Source: Parastagonospora avenae f. sp. tritici 18332-5
Taxonomy: Eukaryota; Ascomycota; Dothideomycetes; Pleosporales; Phaeosphaeriaceae
Assembly (NCBI GenBank): GCA_022559985.1
Contig: JAFJTR010000002.1
Span: 372,001 to 436,000 of the forward strand
Direction of reading: 5' to 3'
DNA: 64,000 nt
The notes below the pieces were generated by a model, which did not search any database, had not been told where the DNA came from, and saw only the letters and a program-made list of their open reading frames with translations. This document shows, piece after piece, positions 1 through 10,705 of the stretch (its first letter is position 1; the number at the start of each line of letters is the position of its first letter). Made by a program: the position numbers and the translations under genes.

Positions 1-1321
1 TGCCGTAGACGTCGAGTTCCTCCCACTTGCGCCGTTGGGCGGCGTCGGGGGTGTAGCATCGTCGGAGCGTGCGCTCATTGATCCCATAGTGGACGAGCGG
101 CCTCGCATGCCAAGTCGGATGGGACCTCCAGCGTGAGGTGAGGAGCGAACCGAGTGGATAGACTTTGTGGAATCGTTGCGGAGAAGAGAGCCTGAACCGG
201 GTGAGGCCAGATTCAGAGAATTCGCAGCTAGGGCGACTTGCGATGCAGAAGGAACCGGCGGAGTCTGCGCTCCTGATCCACCATACTCGAGGCGCCGAGC
301 TGTCAACGGAGGACTGCTGGTTGGAGAGTGGTGCGGTGAGCCAGAGCTTCGGCCGCCTGTGGAGGCGCGGGGGGTGGCGGGTGCAGTGTCGGGAAACTGT
401 GGAGGCTCTATTTTCATAGGAAGGGGAAATAAGGATGCGCGCTGTTTTCGCCGACCAAAAGTGAAGCGACCAGAACCCGTCCGGGGTGGGTGTTGCGGGC
501 GCGGGGTGTGCTCGAAGGAGATGTGGCCGCCCGAGCTACCGTCGGATCGTGAGGACTGCGAGGCTCGCGGATCGGGAAGGGCCAGAGTGGTGGTGCTTTC
601 CACGGATTCTCTGGGTTCGTCAAGAGCGTCTGGGCGTGGCTGGCTCGTGGACAGGCGCTCATTTTCTTGCAGCAGGTTGCCCTGGCTCTTCTTGAACCCC
701 AACGGCCCCCTCTTCTTGTCCGTCGACTTGCGCAAAATGCCCGGCCGCTCGCCCATCGTGGGGTCAAAAGACCGTCGTCGCAAGCCGAATTGCTGCAGCC
801 TCCCTCGCCGCTTCGGGGTCGTCTGGTCCTGATCCGGCTCGGCGTCCATGACGGTGGGTGCCGTGGTGATGATGGCTGGCGCTACAGCAAGAGATACGTC
901 AGCATAGGGAACACAGCTCAGGGCTCCAAGACATACGCTCTGGGTGGGTGGGCATGGCCGGCACGGGCGGGGCACGCTCGCTCTCGCGGGCTGCATGCTC
1001 CTTCGCCTTGACAGACAGCTGTGAGTCCGAGGCATGACGGAAGCGCATCAAGCTGAAGCGGCGCGTGTTGGGGGTGGCCTGCTGGACGGGCGGCGAGGGG
1101 GGCTCGTCATTGTGGGAGGTCAACGAGGGCCGCGCAAAGTCAGTCGAGGGGGGACGGCCGCCATCTTCAGAAACTCCCAGGCGGTCGACGTCCAGGTGCT
1201 CGGTGGATCTGAGGAAGCGCGAGTCCCGGTCGCCGCGCTTGAAGAAGCCGGCGGGATCGAGGGTGCTGCGGCGCTTGAGGTCTCGGTCGCTGCGGTTCGG
1301 TCGGAGGGCCCTCAGAGGCAT
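1..1321 (-). CDS. Ser/Pro-rich low-complexity protein, C-terminus beyond left edge
   Basis: I do not recognise this protein with confidence. Two exons are supported: 937-1321 and 1-881, separated by a 55-bp intron (882-936, GTATGT donor, CTGAC branch point, TAG acceptor). The joined frame stays open to the left edge, giving at least 421 residues with no stop. It is rich in Ser, Pro, Arg and Thr and looks intrinsically disordered, with basic patches such as RRFSLMRFRHASDSQL near residue 85-100 and many SP/TP phosphorylation-like sites. No catalytic motif or membrane segment is visible in this part. The start at 1321 (MPLRAL) is the first in-frame ATG of the long exon; the frame continues upstream without a stop for some codons, so a further 5' exon is possible. 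The Ser/Thr-rich style recalls N-terminal tails of large fungal signalling proteins, but the defining domain must lie outside the window. Confidence 0.7.
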
Positions 1322-1940
1322 GGCTGCGCGCGTGGCTACCAGCTCATCTACGCGGATTGGGTCACAGCGCGGTACATGGCACGGCGGAGGGAGCTGGAGA
1401 GGCGGACTGGTGCGGTCGACGTGGACGGGCCGGGGTAGAGGGAGGCACGCGGCAGGCCGTAAGGCTGAGGGAGATGCGGCTAGGATTAGTCCGGGAGGTG
1501 GGATGGACTAGACAGTGCGGATAGAGGGCAGCACGAAAATGAATGGACTCTGGCGCGCAGATGGAGCGTCTCACGTTACTTGTCACTGGGCGGTGGCTGT
1601 CTCTGGGCTGATAGGGGTGGCATTGGTAATTAGACGTCAGCTACAGAGTTTCTCAGCTGTCACTGGCGGGCGCATGGGCGCAGTTGGGACAGGCCTAAGT
1701 TGGTGGAGAGCTGGCCGCGGCCTAGCGGGTCGGGACAGCTGCGTGGCTCCTTCCCTGCTTCCCTGGCAGCTCTCAAGCCACACCCAAGCACGTGTCCGCG
1801 GCGCCACACCAGGCATCGCAATTGCGGCTGCGGGCTGGCTAGCCAGGCACACGAGCGGAGCACATCCAGCGTCATTTTCTGACAGTGCAGCGCGTGCTGG
1901 TGAGCGCACCCCTCTTGCATACCATCTCTGCCCCACCGCA
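1322..1940. other. Divergent intergenic region, gene 1 / ECM14
   Basis: About 620 bp between two divergently transcribed genes. Open frames here run on from neighbouring genes or are antisense shadows. I see no RNA gene or repeat; it presumably holds both promoters. Confidence 0.5.
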
Positions 1941-3581
1941 ATGCGCCAGCAAACCCTCGCTGCACTGGGCTTGCTGCTGCTCGGTCCCTCGCTCGTCGCC
2001 GCCGCCCCGCACGACTCTGTACGGCTCCCTAACGGCGCATCTGCTAGCCCCAACCACGCGCCGCGGCCCTGGCGCAGGCTATCCGACTGCCTCATCAGGA
2101 AGATATGGGGACTGCGCGAGCCGCAGAAGACCCTGGGAGGCGCTGGCAGCAATAGTGTGCTGGGCTCGCAGCTCGACACGCGATATGGTGAGGACATGGT
2201 CCTGAGGTTCAAGATCCGCACAGAAGAGGAGGCACAAGCACTCGCAGAGGCCGTCGACGTGCTCTTCCTCGACGTGTGGGAGTTCAACGAGGACTGGGCC
2301 GACCTGCGCGTCACCAAGGATGTCATCCCGTCGCTGCTCGGACTGCTCCCAGCGTCCCTACAAGAGTCACACCAACCGCTCATGCAAGACCTCGACCTCG
2401 CGCAAGCCATCTTCGACTCGTTCCCCTCTCCCGCCGGCACGCAATCGCACGACCACTACTCGCCAGACCTCAAGGCCTCTCCACGCTCAGGCAAGGGCCA
2501 TCCGTTCTTCCAGGACTACCAGCCCATGTCTGTCATCAACCCGTGGATGAACCTCATGTCGTCCATGTTCAACACACACGTGCGACGCATCAACGTGGGT
2601 AACACCTACGAAGGCCGCGAGATCCCAGCGTTGCGAGTCGGTGTGCATCCCACTGACAACGACCACCCCTCTGGTGCACGCAAGACTGTCGTCATTACTG
2701 GAGGCTCACATGCGCGCGAATGGATTTCAACAAGCACTGTCAACTACCTTGCCTGGAGCCTCATCAATGCCTACGGCAAAGACCGCGAAGTCACGCGCCT
2801 GCTAGAAGAGTTCGACTTCGTCCTTGTGCCCACCCTGAACCCCGACGGCTACGTCTACACCTGGGAGACCGATCGACTGTGGCGCAAGAACCGCCAACCC
2901 ACCAGCCTCCGCTTCTGCCGCGGTGTCGACCTGGACCGCAGCTATCCCTTCAAATGGGACGGCGACATGACACGCACCAACCCCTGTAGCGAGTCTTTTG
3001 CCGGCGATGCGCCATTCGATGGTGTCGAAGCGCAACGTTTCGCCGAGTGGGCGCGAAACGAAACTGAATACAACAACGTCGAAATCGTTGGATTCTTGGA
3101 TCTGCATTCATACAGCCAGCAGATCCTCTACCCGTATTCATACTCTTGCAACGATGAGCCCCCGTCCATTGAAGACCTCGAGGAACTCGGTCTTGGCCTT
3201 GCCAAAGCCATCCGCGTGGGCAGAAAGGGGCAGGCATACAAGGTCACATCAGCCTGCGAGGGCAATGTCGCCTTCTCCTCCACCAACAAGAAGAAGATCA
3301 TCCTGCCTCGCATCGAGAGCAGTGGTGGCAGTGCGTTGGATTATTTTTACCATGAATTGAAGGTCAAGTACAGCTACCAGATCAAGTTGAGAGATACAGG
3401 CAGTTATGGCTTCTTGCTGCCCAAGGAAAGTATTGTGCCGACAGGTGAAGAGATGTTGGACGCCGTACTGTATTTTGGACGCTTTATGCTTGGCCAAGTA
3501 GGCCTGGCGGAGGAGCGAATGACTGAAAAAGCTGCCGAATCGTCGGTAGGAGATGCTGATGTTGAGAACGTTGAGTTGTGA
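1941..3581 (+). CDS. ECM14: Inactive metallocarboxypeptidase-like protein Ecm14 (M14A fold)
   Basis: A single-exon, 546-residue secreted protein of the M14A carboxypeptidase family, Ecm14 subgroup, linked in yeast to cell-wall organisation. The ATG at 1941 starts a clear signal peptide (about residues 1-20, ending in LVAAAP); the open frame extends upstream, but that part has no homology-like character. A pro-region-like segment is followed by the M14 domain (about 210-510). The zinc-ligand positions are kept: the HxxE motif at His257/Glu260 (HAREW) and His389 (DLHSY). The catalytic general base, a Glu in active carboxypeptidases A/B (FELRDTG), is Lys482 here (IKLRDTG), and the Asn-Arg pair of GVDLNR reads GVDLDR. 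The Lys substitution is what marks Ecm14 as a pseudo-peptidase, so it probably binds zinc and perhaps a C-terminal peptide without hydrolysing it. Length and motif order fit the family well. Confidence 0.93.
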   Translation: MRQQTLAALGLLLLGPSLVAAAPHDSVRLPNGASASPNHAPRPWRRLSDCLIRKIWGLREPQKTLGGAGSNSVLGSQLDTRYGEDMVLRFKIRTEEEAQALAEAVDVLFLDVWEFNEDWADLRVTKDVIPSLLGLLPASLQESHQPLMQDLDLAQAIFDSFPSPAGTQSHDHYSPDLKASPRSGKGHPFFQDYQPMSVINPWMNLMSSMFNTHVRRINVGNTYEGREIPALRVGVHPTDNDHPSGARKTVVITGGSHAREWISTSTVNYLAWSLINAYGKDREVTRLLEEFDFVLVPTLNPDGYVYTWETDRLWRKNRQPTSLRFCRGVDLDRSYPFKWDGDMTRTNPCSESFAGDAPFDGVEAQRFAEWARNETEYNNVEIVGFLDLHSYSQQILYPYSYSCNDEPPSIEDLEELGLGLAKAIRVGRKGQAYKVTSACEGNVAFSSTNKKKIILPRIESSGGSALDYFYHELKVKYSYQIKLRDTGSYGFLLPKESIVPTGEEMLDAVLYFGRFMLGQVGLAEERMTEKAAESSVGDADVENVEL

Positions 3582-4443
3582 TGATTGGCAAATCATTGGC
3601 ATGGTCTTCTTCTTGTTATAATAATACAACTATTGCTCATGGGTCCCCACTGATGTCTGTGAAGCAGGCATTAACGAGGTCCACTGTCCGATACTAGTGA
3701 TGATAAGTAAATGGCCCAGATGGGCGAAGAGCATGGGCATGAGATACGATATTCATTCAGTAGCTTCGACGGAGCTGGTCGTCAATACCGAGTTGTCGCT
3801 AGCTTCCAGCCTCTTGGCGTTGAGGACCGCACCAAATTCACGCAACAGTTCCACACTTCCGTACCACAGTGACTACATTTATGACAATCACAAGGCAAAA
3901 TCGTATCTGCGAGAATGTCACGCGATCGCATAGCCCATCGCAACAGCTCCTTTCCAGCCACAGCAGGCGGCAGCTGAAACCCACCTCGGGAGGCTCGTTA
4001 CTCACAATCCAGGAATTATTCCGTCTCTCGCCTCACCTCATTGGCAAACATGCACAAACAATGAACAATTAGCGGCTATCGGCATCGTATCGCGCGCATT
4101 TTTCATGCCGCAACATGTTCTCAAACCTGACATGAGACGAAACGCGGAGGTGCCAGCCCTGTCAAAACCGTAGCGACAGCGGCACAAGTGCCAAATGGGA
4201 TCTGCTGCGACGTCTGCGTGCCTGGAAATGCGATCCTGGGAAACAAGACAGAATTTACTGTACCAACATGTCGAGATATAAGTTTCGTCCCGGCCTTGTC
4301 TATAGTGATGTTTCTATCCCATTCGCGTTTACTTCATTCCTTTGCATCCTCTGGCTAGGACTCTCGTTATTCCATTCTTCTCTTCTACCAGGTCTATAAT
4401 TTACAAAAGAATTTTTTTTTTGAATCCCAATATCAAAGCCAAG
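3582..4443. other. Intergenic region, ECM14 3' side to secreted-protein promoter
   Basis: No gene seen. Small open frames at 3697-4072 lack coding character. The right end becomes pyrimidine-rich and contains a T tract (about 4411-4422) just before the ATG of the next gene, as is common in fungal 5' leaders. Confidence 0.5.
4277..4282 (+). promoter_or_regulatory. Possible TATA element of the secreted-protein gene
   Basis: TATAAG lies 162-167 bp upstream of the ATG at 4444 and is followed by a CT-rich leader. Position and sequence are compatible with a TATA box; no transcript data are available. Confidence 0.35.
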
Positions 4444-5016
4444 ATGCACTCCCACGCAGTCACCCTCTTCTCCCTCCTCTCCCTCGGCGCCGCCACCCCC
4501 ATCATCGCCACCCGCCAGGCCAACGCCTGCTTCGTCGTCGGCACCACCGCACTCCCCGCCGAAGTCGCCGACGTCGCCGCCTCTCTCCAAAACACCATTA
4601 CCTGTTCCGCAACCGCCAAGACCCTCTCCAATGTCCCCGACGTGACATCCGGCTCTGTCTCCTTCTCCTCCATCGACTTCAGCAAATCCTCCTCCTCGCC
4701 GCTCGCCTTTGCCCTCAGTGAATTCGCTACCGCCAACCCCCTCGCCTCCACCGATCTGCAGCAGTTCCAGGACAGCTTGAATGTGTATCTAGCCACTGAG
4801 GCGGGCATTCGTAGCGCAGGCGGCAATCTGGCGATCAAGGTGCCCAAGTTCTTCTTGCAGATGCAGGTGAGCAGGATTCAGACGGCGCAGGGGAACCCGC
4901 CGGCGGCGGCGGGGCAGCAGGTTGATCATTTGAGGGACAAGGTTACGAAGAATGCGGCGGGGGAGGACAAGGCGTTGTTGGATCAGGTTGTTGCTTTGGC
5001 GGCGCAGTTGGACTGA
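4444..5016 (+). CDS. Small secreted conserved fungal protein of unknown function
   Basis: A single-exon protein of 190 residues. The ATG at 4444 begins a short hydrophobic signal peptide (about residues 1-18, LFSLLSLGAATP); the in-frame extension to 4342 would put basic residues ahead of it, so 4444 is preferred. The mature part has only two cysteines (Cys29 and Cys54), which could form a single disulfide, and alternates Ala-rich helical stretches with Ser/Thr-rich segments (SSIDFSKSSSSPLAF). No transmembrane helix or GPI-anchor signal is seen at the C-terminus (ends VALAAQLD). It resembles hypothetical secreted proteins widespread in Dothideomycetes and Leotiomycetes; I know of no assigned function. 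Strong third-position C bias in the first half supports it as a real, well-expressed gene. An effector or cell-wall role would be a guess. Confidence 0.8.
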   Translation: MHSHAVTLFSLLSLGAATPIIATRQANACFVVGTTALPAEVADVAASLQNTITCSATAKTLSNVPDVTSGSVSFSSIDFSKSSSSPLAFALSEFATANPLASTDLQQFQDSLNVYLATEAGIRSAGGNLAIKVPKFFLQMQVSRIQTAQGNPPAAAGQQVDHLRDKVTKNAAGEDKALLDQVVALAAQLD

Positions 5017-5968
5017 GTGAGGATGGGAGGACGAGACGTACCACTTCTAGGCATTATATATTGAGACAACATAATGTACGCAGCACATCTGATTGAAGTG
5101 GCGTTTTGTAAATTTTGTCCTGCTTCACTGTTCGCACGATGTAGAAAAGCTTACTTGTATAGCCGTGAGCTTCAACTGAAGTAGAAGCGCGAAGAGACAC
5201 AGTCCGGAACTAGCATGCACGGCTTGAGTTATGTTTCTTCGTCACTCCATTTCACCTCTTTTGAATTCACACACTTCTTTTCTACGCCCTTTTCTGCAAG
5301 TCTGTTGCGTGAGGTCTAGCTCAACGTTCCACTCATTGCGATTGTGCTGCAGCGCATTACGAGCCTTTATTACTTACAACACGGAGAACTCCTGGCGTAT
5401 GAAAGTCCCGTACTGACTGAATCATGTGCGGATGCGGTACCCTCGAAATCAACTTCAGCAGCTACCATGGCTGGCCCACTTCGACATATTTGAAGTGAAT
5501 AAAGTAGAAATGAGGAGGTGAACGGCCGTATAATGAACACCTCGACTGGCCGTAATACGATAGCTGTATTGTATTTACGCCATGGGAACTTTTCACCAAC
5601 ATTGTCATCGGCCGCTGACGACAAAAGCTACACGCAATGTACTCGGCCATGCCCTGGATACACTGTGTAGCTTCCTGGTATCCACTCATAGTAGCATGAA
5701 GCGTATACAGATGAGATGCCCATGTTCTACGTCAAGCAACGATCATGAGCCTGAGCCTGCCACGCTACCCACGTCATGGCAACGATATCTCGAATACTTC
5801 CCTTTCCACATTGAACCACAACAAACAAACGACTATTTCGACAACCCACGCGCGGTCTCGACTACACCCAACTACCAGCCCCGGCCAACGACGACCTTTC
5901 ATAAATCGCAAACCACCATTACCACTCACCTCCACCCGCACCTCGAACCCTACACCACAAACCCGCAA
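5017..5968. other. Intergenic region
   Basis: About 950 bp with no supported gene. The upstream in-frame extension of the following small ORF (5582-5968) contains Thr/Pro/His-rich codons without a recognisable signal and is treated as 5' leader. Confidence 0.45.
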
Positions 5969-6148
5969 ATGAAACGCAACAACGTCATAATCCTAATCCT
6001 CTTCCTCGCCGCCATCTTCCTTGCCCTTTTCGCCTGGTTCCTGCATACCACGTGCCGGCGCATCGTGAGCGCCGAGGTGCACGAGATGCTCTACCAGCGG
6101 GACGTCGAGGCGCAGAAGAGTGTCGGTGAGGATGGCAAGATGACGTGA
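5969..6148 (+). CDS. Small single-pass membrane protein (59 aa)
   Basis: The ATG at 5969 opens a 59-residue protein that is almost a textbook single-pass helix: MKRNN, then a strongly hydrophobic segment (about residues 6-26, VIILILFLAAIFLALFAWF), then a charged tail with Arg, Glu and Lys (RRIVSAEVHEMLYQRDVEAQ). The same frame is open upstream to 5582, so a longer N-terminus is possible, but this methionine puts the helix at the natural position for a signal anchor. No family recognised. It lies 424 bp upstream of a second gene that also starts with a single transmembrane helix, on the same strand. The coding call rests on the helix plus amphipathic tail; transcript evidence is missing. Confidence 0.5.
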   Translation: MKRNNVIILILFLAAIFLALFAWFLHTTCRRIVSAEVHEMLYQRDVEAQKSVGEDGKMT

Positions 6149-6572
6149 AAGCCAGACATTGTGCGTGAGTCTATGGGTGTGCGTAGTGGTGAAACGGAGA
6201 GTGTTGCTGACAGGTTGCTAGACAGGATAGTACGAGCGGAATTGTGTGCGATGCTGCATGCGGGCACGACATGAGTTTGTTCGAGGAGGTGGTGCGACGC
6301 CAGCCCTGGCGACGGCAATTGCGAAGATGTGTGTTGGCTGGCGAATCGTTCGGGGCGTACTGCTTGCGCTTTACTTTGCGGAGCGCTGCTGCGTTGGCTA
6401 GTTTGAGGCTGGGGTGGCACGGCGGAGATGGATGTTTGCTGCGGAGTCGAGCCCGAGGACAAACTTGCTGTAGGGGAGGGGTTTGCACTGTACATAATAC
6501 ATGCTGGATCGCAATAAAACTATGGCTGTTTGGTACTTGACATTTTCGTCACGGGCTTGAGCTGCTCTCACC
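6149..6572. other. Intergenic region between two membrane-protein genes
   Basis: 424 bp with antisense and sense open frames of weak coding character. No element recognised. Confidence 0.4.
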
Positions 6573-8056
6573 ATGTTGAGCACCAGCCTTGTCATCGCCA
6601 TCGTCTTTGCAGGGATCTTCGGTACAGCGCTTATATGGCTTACATTCTACTGCGTACACAGATACATACACATGTTCTGTTTGGAGTTAGACCACTGGTT
6701 GCATGTACATGTACTTATACCGCCGGCGTGGCGTTCACCTTGTCGACACTGCGAGGGGACTGGAAGAAAAGTGAAACCCAGAGAAAAGAGCCGGTCAAGT
6801 TCAGCAAGACGTCGACGAGACAGAAGCACGAGTAGAGGAAGACGCGGCACGTCTCGACATAGCAGAGGACTGAGAATGATTGAAGCGGATACAGAGTGGC
6901 AGGGGATCGGACGAGAGCAAGAAGAGATGCGAAGACCAAGACCGGCATTACCTTCGTCACAAGCTATGCAAGATCCAGTCTCAGAGCAACAGTATGACCC
7001 TTGGCAAGGACAGATGTCAGGAGCACAGCAGATGTATCCAGCGTATCAGCAATCGGCTATGTATCCTCAAGCATATGCGAACACATATCAGCAGAGTTTC
7101 CAGCAGCCATGGCATCACAATGCCGCGATGCCAGCTCCAGTGCATCAGCAAACGATCCACATACCGATCCACATCCCTCCATCGTCTGCATACTCGACGC
7201 CAGTTTACCCAAAGGTTCCTCGCAGAGCGTACACGGAGCGCTCGGAATCGCAGGTAAGTCGAAAGGCGCCCCTGAAGGAACGGTCGCGAGTCCGCCGGAA
7301 CGACTTCTTACACATCGTGGATGACTATCCACCAATCATAAAGAATTCCTCGAAAAAGACTGCCGCAGCCCACGTGTCGTCGTCTTCATCGTCCAGCTCG
7401 AGTACATCCACTGATTCCGCGGAAGAGATACCTAGAGGAAAGATACCCCGAGCTACGCCGCGCTTCACAAAGCCTGAACCGCCCCAGTTCGCGCCGCATC
7501 CACGCATGGCAAGCCAACCCTGGGCCACGCAGACTCCGCATGCTCAGCAATGGGGAGGCAACGCTGGCGGAGGTGGGGCCAATGATCAAGCTAGGTATGC
7601 ATCACCTTTTACGAGGCCGACAGGGTGGACGTCATGGCGTCATGTTCCGAGTAATACACCTTTTCGTTGAAGAAGTCTACTGTGACGAGTTCATGCTGAC
7701 TGGGCGTAGACGAGACGAATGAACCTCCCACACGACAGCGACATCGGAGGCAGGAGAAGGAAACGCGTATACCGAGGCGGAAAAGGGAAAGGCGGGAAAC
7801 CGTGCCAAACGATGGAAATACGAGGCCAAAGGAGAGGGTTGAAGCAGATAGGCAGAAACCAGCGGAGATGCCGGATGGTCCACCGTCGACCAAGGGTGTT
7901 TTGGAGGAGGGAGATGCAGCAACTGAACCAGTCACAGAAGCCTCAGCCTATGATGTTCCTCGCATGTCGCCGATGCCTGTGCCTATCGTGGAAGAGCCGC
8001 CCTCTAACGACGGTTCGTCTTCAGGAAAATACCCATCATCCTCGGTATGCCTCTAG
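6573..8056 (+). CDS. Single-pass membrane protein with long disordered Arg/Gln/Pro-rich tail
   Basis: Unrecognised protein. It starts with one transmembrane helix (about residues 5-27, LVIAIVFAGIFGTALIWLTFYC), followed by a Cys pair (CRHC, about 57-60), an RS/SR-rich basic stretch (70-100), a Gln/Tyr/Pro-rich section with repeated YQQ-type motifs (about 145-190) and a Ser-rich run. The first exon alone encodes 365 codons and ends in TAA-free sequence up to a stop at 7670. I favour an intron at 7651-7709 (GTAATA donor, GCTGAC branch point, TAG acceptor), because the next exon (7710-8056) continues in frame with charged sequence (TEPVTEASAYDVP), giving 474 residues. The extreme C-terminus is uncertain: beyond about 8020 two other frames also look coding-like. 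Probably a type III membrane protein with a cytosolic low-complexity domain; partner unknown. Confidence 0.6.
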
Positions 8057-9045
8057 GGTCGGCCGACAAACGTCGTCCGTCAGCGCCATCGATGGCGTCT
8101 CCACCCAACAACGCCCGGTCGCTGTCGAGGTCTCCTTCAAGCGCGATGTCGAGCTCGCATGAGGTTTAGCAGTGCCTAGTGGCTGGTGGTAGTGAATGAT
8201 AGTAATTTTCCAAGAATTGCAGACGTACACTGTGGCTGAGGTGCGGTAGCGTACGTATCGTGCATGGCTAGTCGCTTATCGCATTGCTATGTTTCAAGAT
8301 TACATGTCCCCATTGGTGCGGGCGTACAGCGCAGATCTCACTGCAGCAGCACAGCAGCTCGCCGCTGCAAAGACGACGCGCTGTTTGACCCACAAAAGTT
8401 ACTTCAGCATGTGCTTCACCCTTTCTGCCGAGCCTACTACCAATGGAGTGACACAGTCATACGCATACGCGCAAATTACGCGTCGGCGAGTGAGGCCTAG
8501 CTACTGGTAATTTCACGTGGTTCGCTGAAGGACCGAATGGGCTGCGGCCGAGGAGACGTGGACGTGTGAGTGGGCTCTTGTTGAGAGGGCAATAGGCGCT
8601 GTTTGACGGTACAAAGTACACAGTGTGCTGTGATGTGTGCTGTGATATGTGCTGTGTAGGCAGTGCGGGCGCAGTCACCGCGGCACCCGTAGGGCTGCTG
8701 CATCGGGTGCGTCGTTGAGCGGTCTTCGCAAGTTGCTCCGAATCCAGAGGCCCAGTTAGATGCAACGGCGCTGCGCAGTGACGTGAAAGGACAGGCTAGA
8801 GATGCTTGCACGCCCCACTTGTCGACAGGCTAGCCCCCCGTAAGCGAACGAGCCAGGGTCCTGTCGCGCGCTCGGGTCGGGGTTGCTACACCTGGGCACG
8901 CTCCTGAGGGGACAAGACTCCTGCGCACTGCATCCCGTGCGTGAAGGCCATTTCTTGCCTCTATGGGGCATCGCTAGCACCTACATACTCCCCAGAATCC
9001 GCACCCCATCCTCGCCCGACTGCATTCCACCCACCCGTCCATGCC
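8057..9045. other. Intergenic region upstream of the GT69 gene
   Basis: About 990 bp without a supported gene; contains one short tandem repeat (listed separately). The last 200 bp are C-rich and probably form the 5' leader of the glycosyltransferase gene. Confidence 0.45.
8623..8658. repeat. Short tandem repeat, 12-nt unit x 3
   Basis: Three adjacent 12-nt units, GTGTGCTGTGAT at 8623-8634 and 8635-8646, then the diverged copy ATGTGCTGTGTA at 8647-8658. A minisatellite-like slippage repeat in non-coding DNA. Confidence 0.8.
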
Positions 9046-10705
9046 ATGTCGGCCAAACACCGTCATGCTGCGAACACCTACGAGCTCTTGCCGCGTGATT
9101 CGCTCGATGAGGAGGCCAAGGATTACACCGAGTTGCGGGCCCCGTCGACATCGTGGATCTCGCGGGTGGCCTCGACACTGCGCATAACCAACTTCTCCAA
9201 TCGCGCCGTCTACGCACACTACGTTACACCGCGCCGCCGCAAGCGATCCGTCCTCCGCCTCGTCTACTGGACCATCTTCTCCGTCCCTTACTTCCTCGTC
9301 TTCCTCGTCCTCGTCGTGGGCATCTTCTTCCCCAGCTACACCGTGCGCCCTCCACACTACAACGAGCTGCGCCAGCGAGCTCTCGAATCCGACAGGCCCG
9401 GCCGCGCGAACCCCTACAATGAGACCGTCTTCATTACCGCCGCGCTGTACGAGGAGAAGGGCAACTTGGCCTCGGGCGCATGGGGGAAAGCAGTCCTTGA
9501 GCTGATAGACCTGCTCGGTCCCGAACACGTCCACCTGAGCATTTATGAAGACAACCCGGACCTCAAGACCAAGCAGGCGCTGAACCATCTACGAGAGAAA
9601 GTAACTGGTGAGTTCCCCACTGCTTGTTGAAGCCCACAGTACTGACCATATAGCCAACTCTTCTATCATCTATGAAGAGCTCGACCTCAGCGAACTACCC
9701 CACACAAAGCTACCCAACGGCGAAGAACGTCTCAAGCGCATCGCTTTCCTCGCCGATGTCCGCAACCGCGCCCTCGAGCCCATCGACGAACACGGAGTCA
9801 AGTTCGACAAAGTCCTCTTCCTCAATGATGTCATCTTTGACCCCATCGACGCCGTCCAGCTGCTTTTTGCGACCAACATTGATGCCAACGGCAGGACCAA
9901 CTACGCGGGTGCATGCGCCGTGGATTTCATAAATGCCTTCAAATTCTATGACCGCTTTGCTACCGTGGGTTTCGGCACGGAGTTGACTGGCATACCCTTC
10001 TTCCCCTGGTTTACCAGTGCCTTGGGTGCTCCTAGCAGGCAGGATGTCCTTTCGGGCACCGACGCTGTCCGGGTCCGCAGCTGCTGGGGCGGTATGGCCG
10101 CTTACGAAGCGAGATGGTTCCAACACCATACTCCTCTCGATCATCCCGTTCAGCATCCATCAGTTGAGCATAACACAACTGGCTACAACGACCATATTCG
10201 TAACTCTCCAATTCGCTTCCGTCATGCCAAGGCCACTTTCTGGGAAGCCTCCGAATGCTGCCTCATAAATGCCGATTTACAATACCGCGAGAGCGGGAAA
10301 GGACTACCTTCCGAAGCCCGCATCTTCATGAATCCTTTCATCCGCGTAGCATACGACGAGCGCACGCTATCATGGTTGTCCCTCACTCGTCGACCAGAAA
10401 GGCTGTACTCATGGATCCACGACATTCTTAACCAGATGGTCGGCATGCCGTACGCCGCAAATCGTGCCCATGAAGAGGTCGGAGACATCGTCACCGACAA
10501 TTGGTGGGAGTACGACGACCCAGTGAGAGGCCTGGCGTCCAACGCTACAAACGAGGACTTCAACGGACACTGGACCGAGGTAGCCCGAGTTGCAGAACCT
10601 GGCGGCTGGTGCGGTGGAAACAATCTGTTGGTCATCAACGAGAAGCCGGAACATGGCGAGGGCAAATGGAGCAAGATTTGGCCCCCGCATCCTCCGGCAC
10701 AGTGA
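9046..10705 (+). CDS. CAP59/CMT1-type glycosyltransferase (GT69), putative alpha-1,3-mannosyltransferase
   Basis: Two exons (9046-9607 and 9654-10705; 46-bp intron with GTGAGT donor, CTGAC branch and TAG acceptor) encode 537 residues. It is a type II membrane protein: cytosolic N-terminus, basic cluster RRRKR near 63-67 and one transmembrane anchor at about residues 72-95, then a luminal catalytic domain of the CAP59_mtransfer family. Visible family features are the start of the domain at ETVFITAALY, the FLNDVIFDP segment containing the presumed DxD-like acidic site, and the C-terminal SCWGGM block. Cryptococcal members transfer mannose to capsule and glycolipid precursors in the Golgi; ascomycete members are common but poorly characterised, so substrate is inferred only to class. 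The ATG at 9046 is used because upstream in-frame starts are not ATG. The overlap of the two open frames around 9608-9630 is explained by the intron. Confidence 0.88.

Noticed and set aside
167..832. Plus-strand open frame of 221 codons at the left edge
   Set aside because: It lies antisense to the minus-strand gene, whose frame is open through the same stretch and continues across a canonical intron; the plus frame is a shadow with Arg/Gly-rich content.
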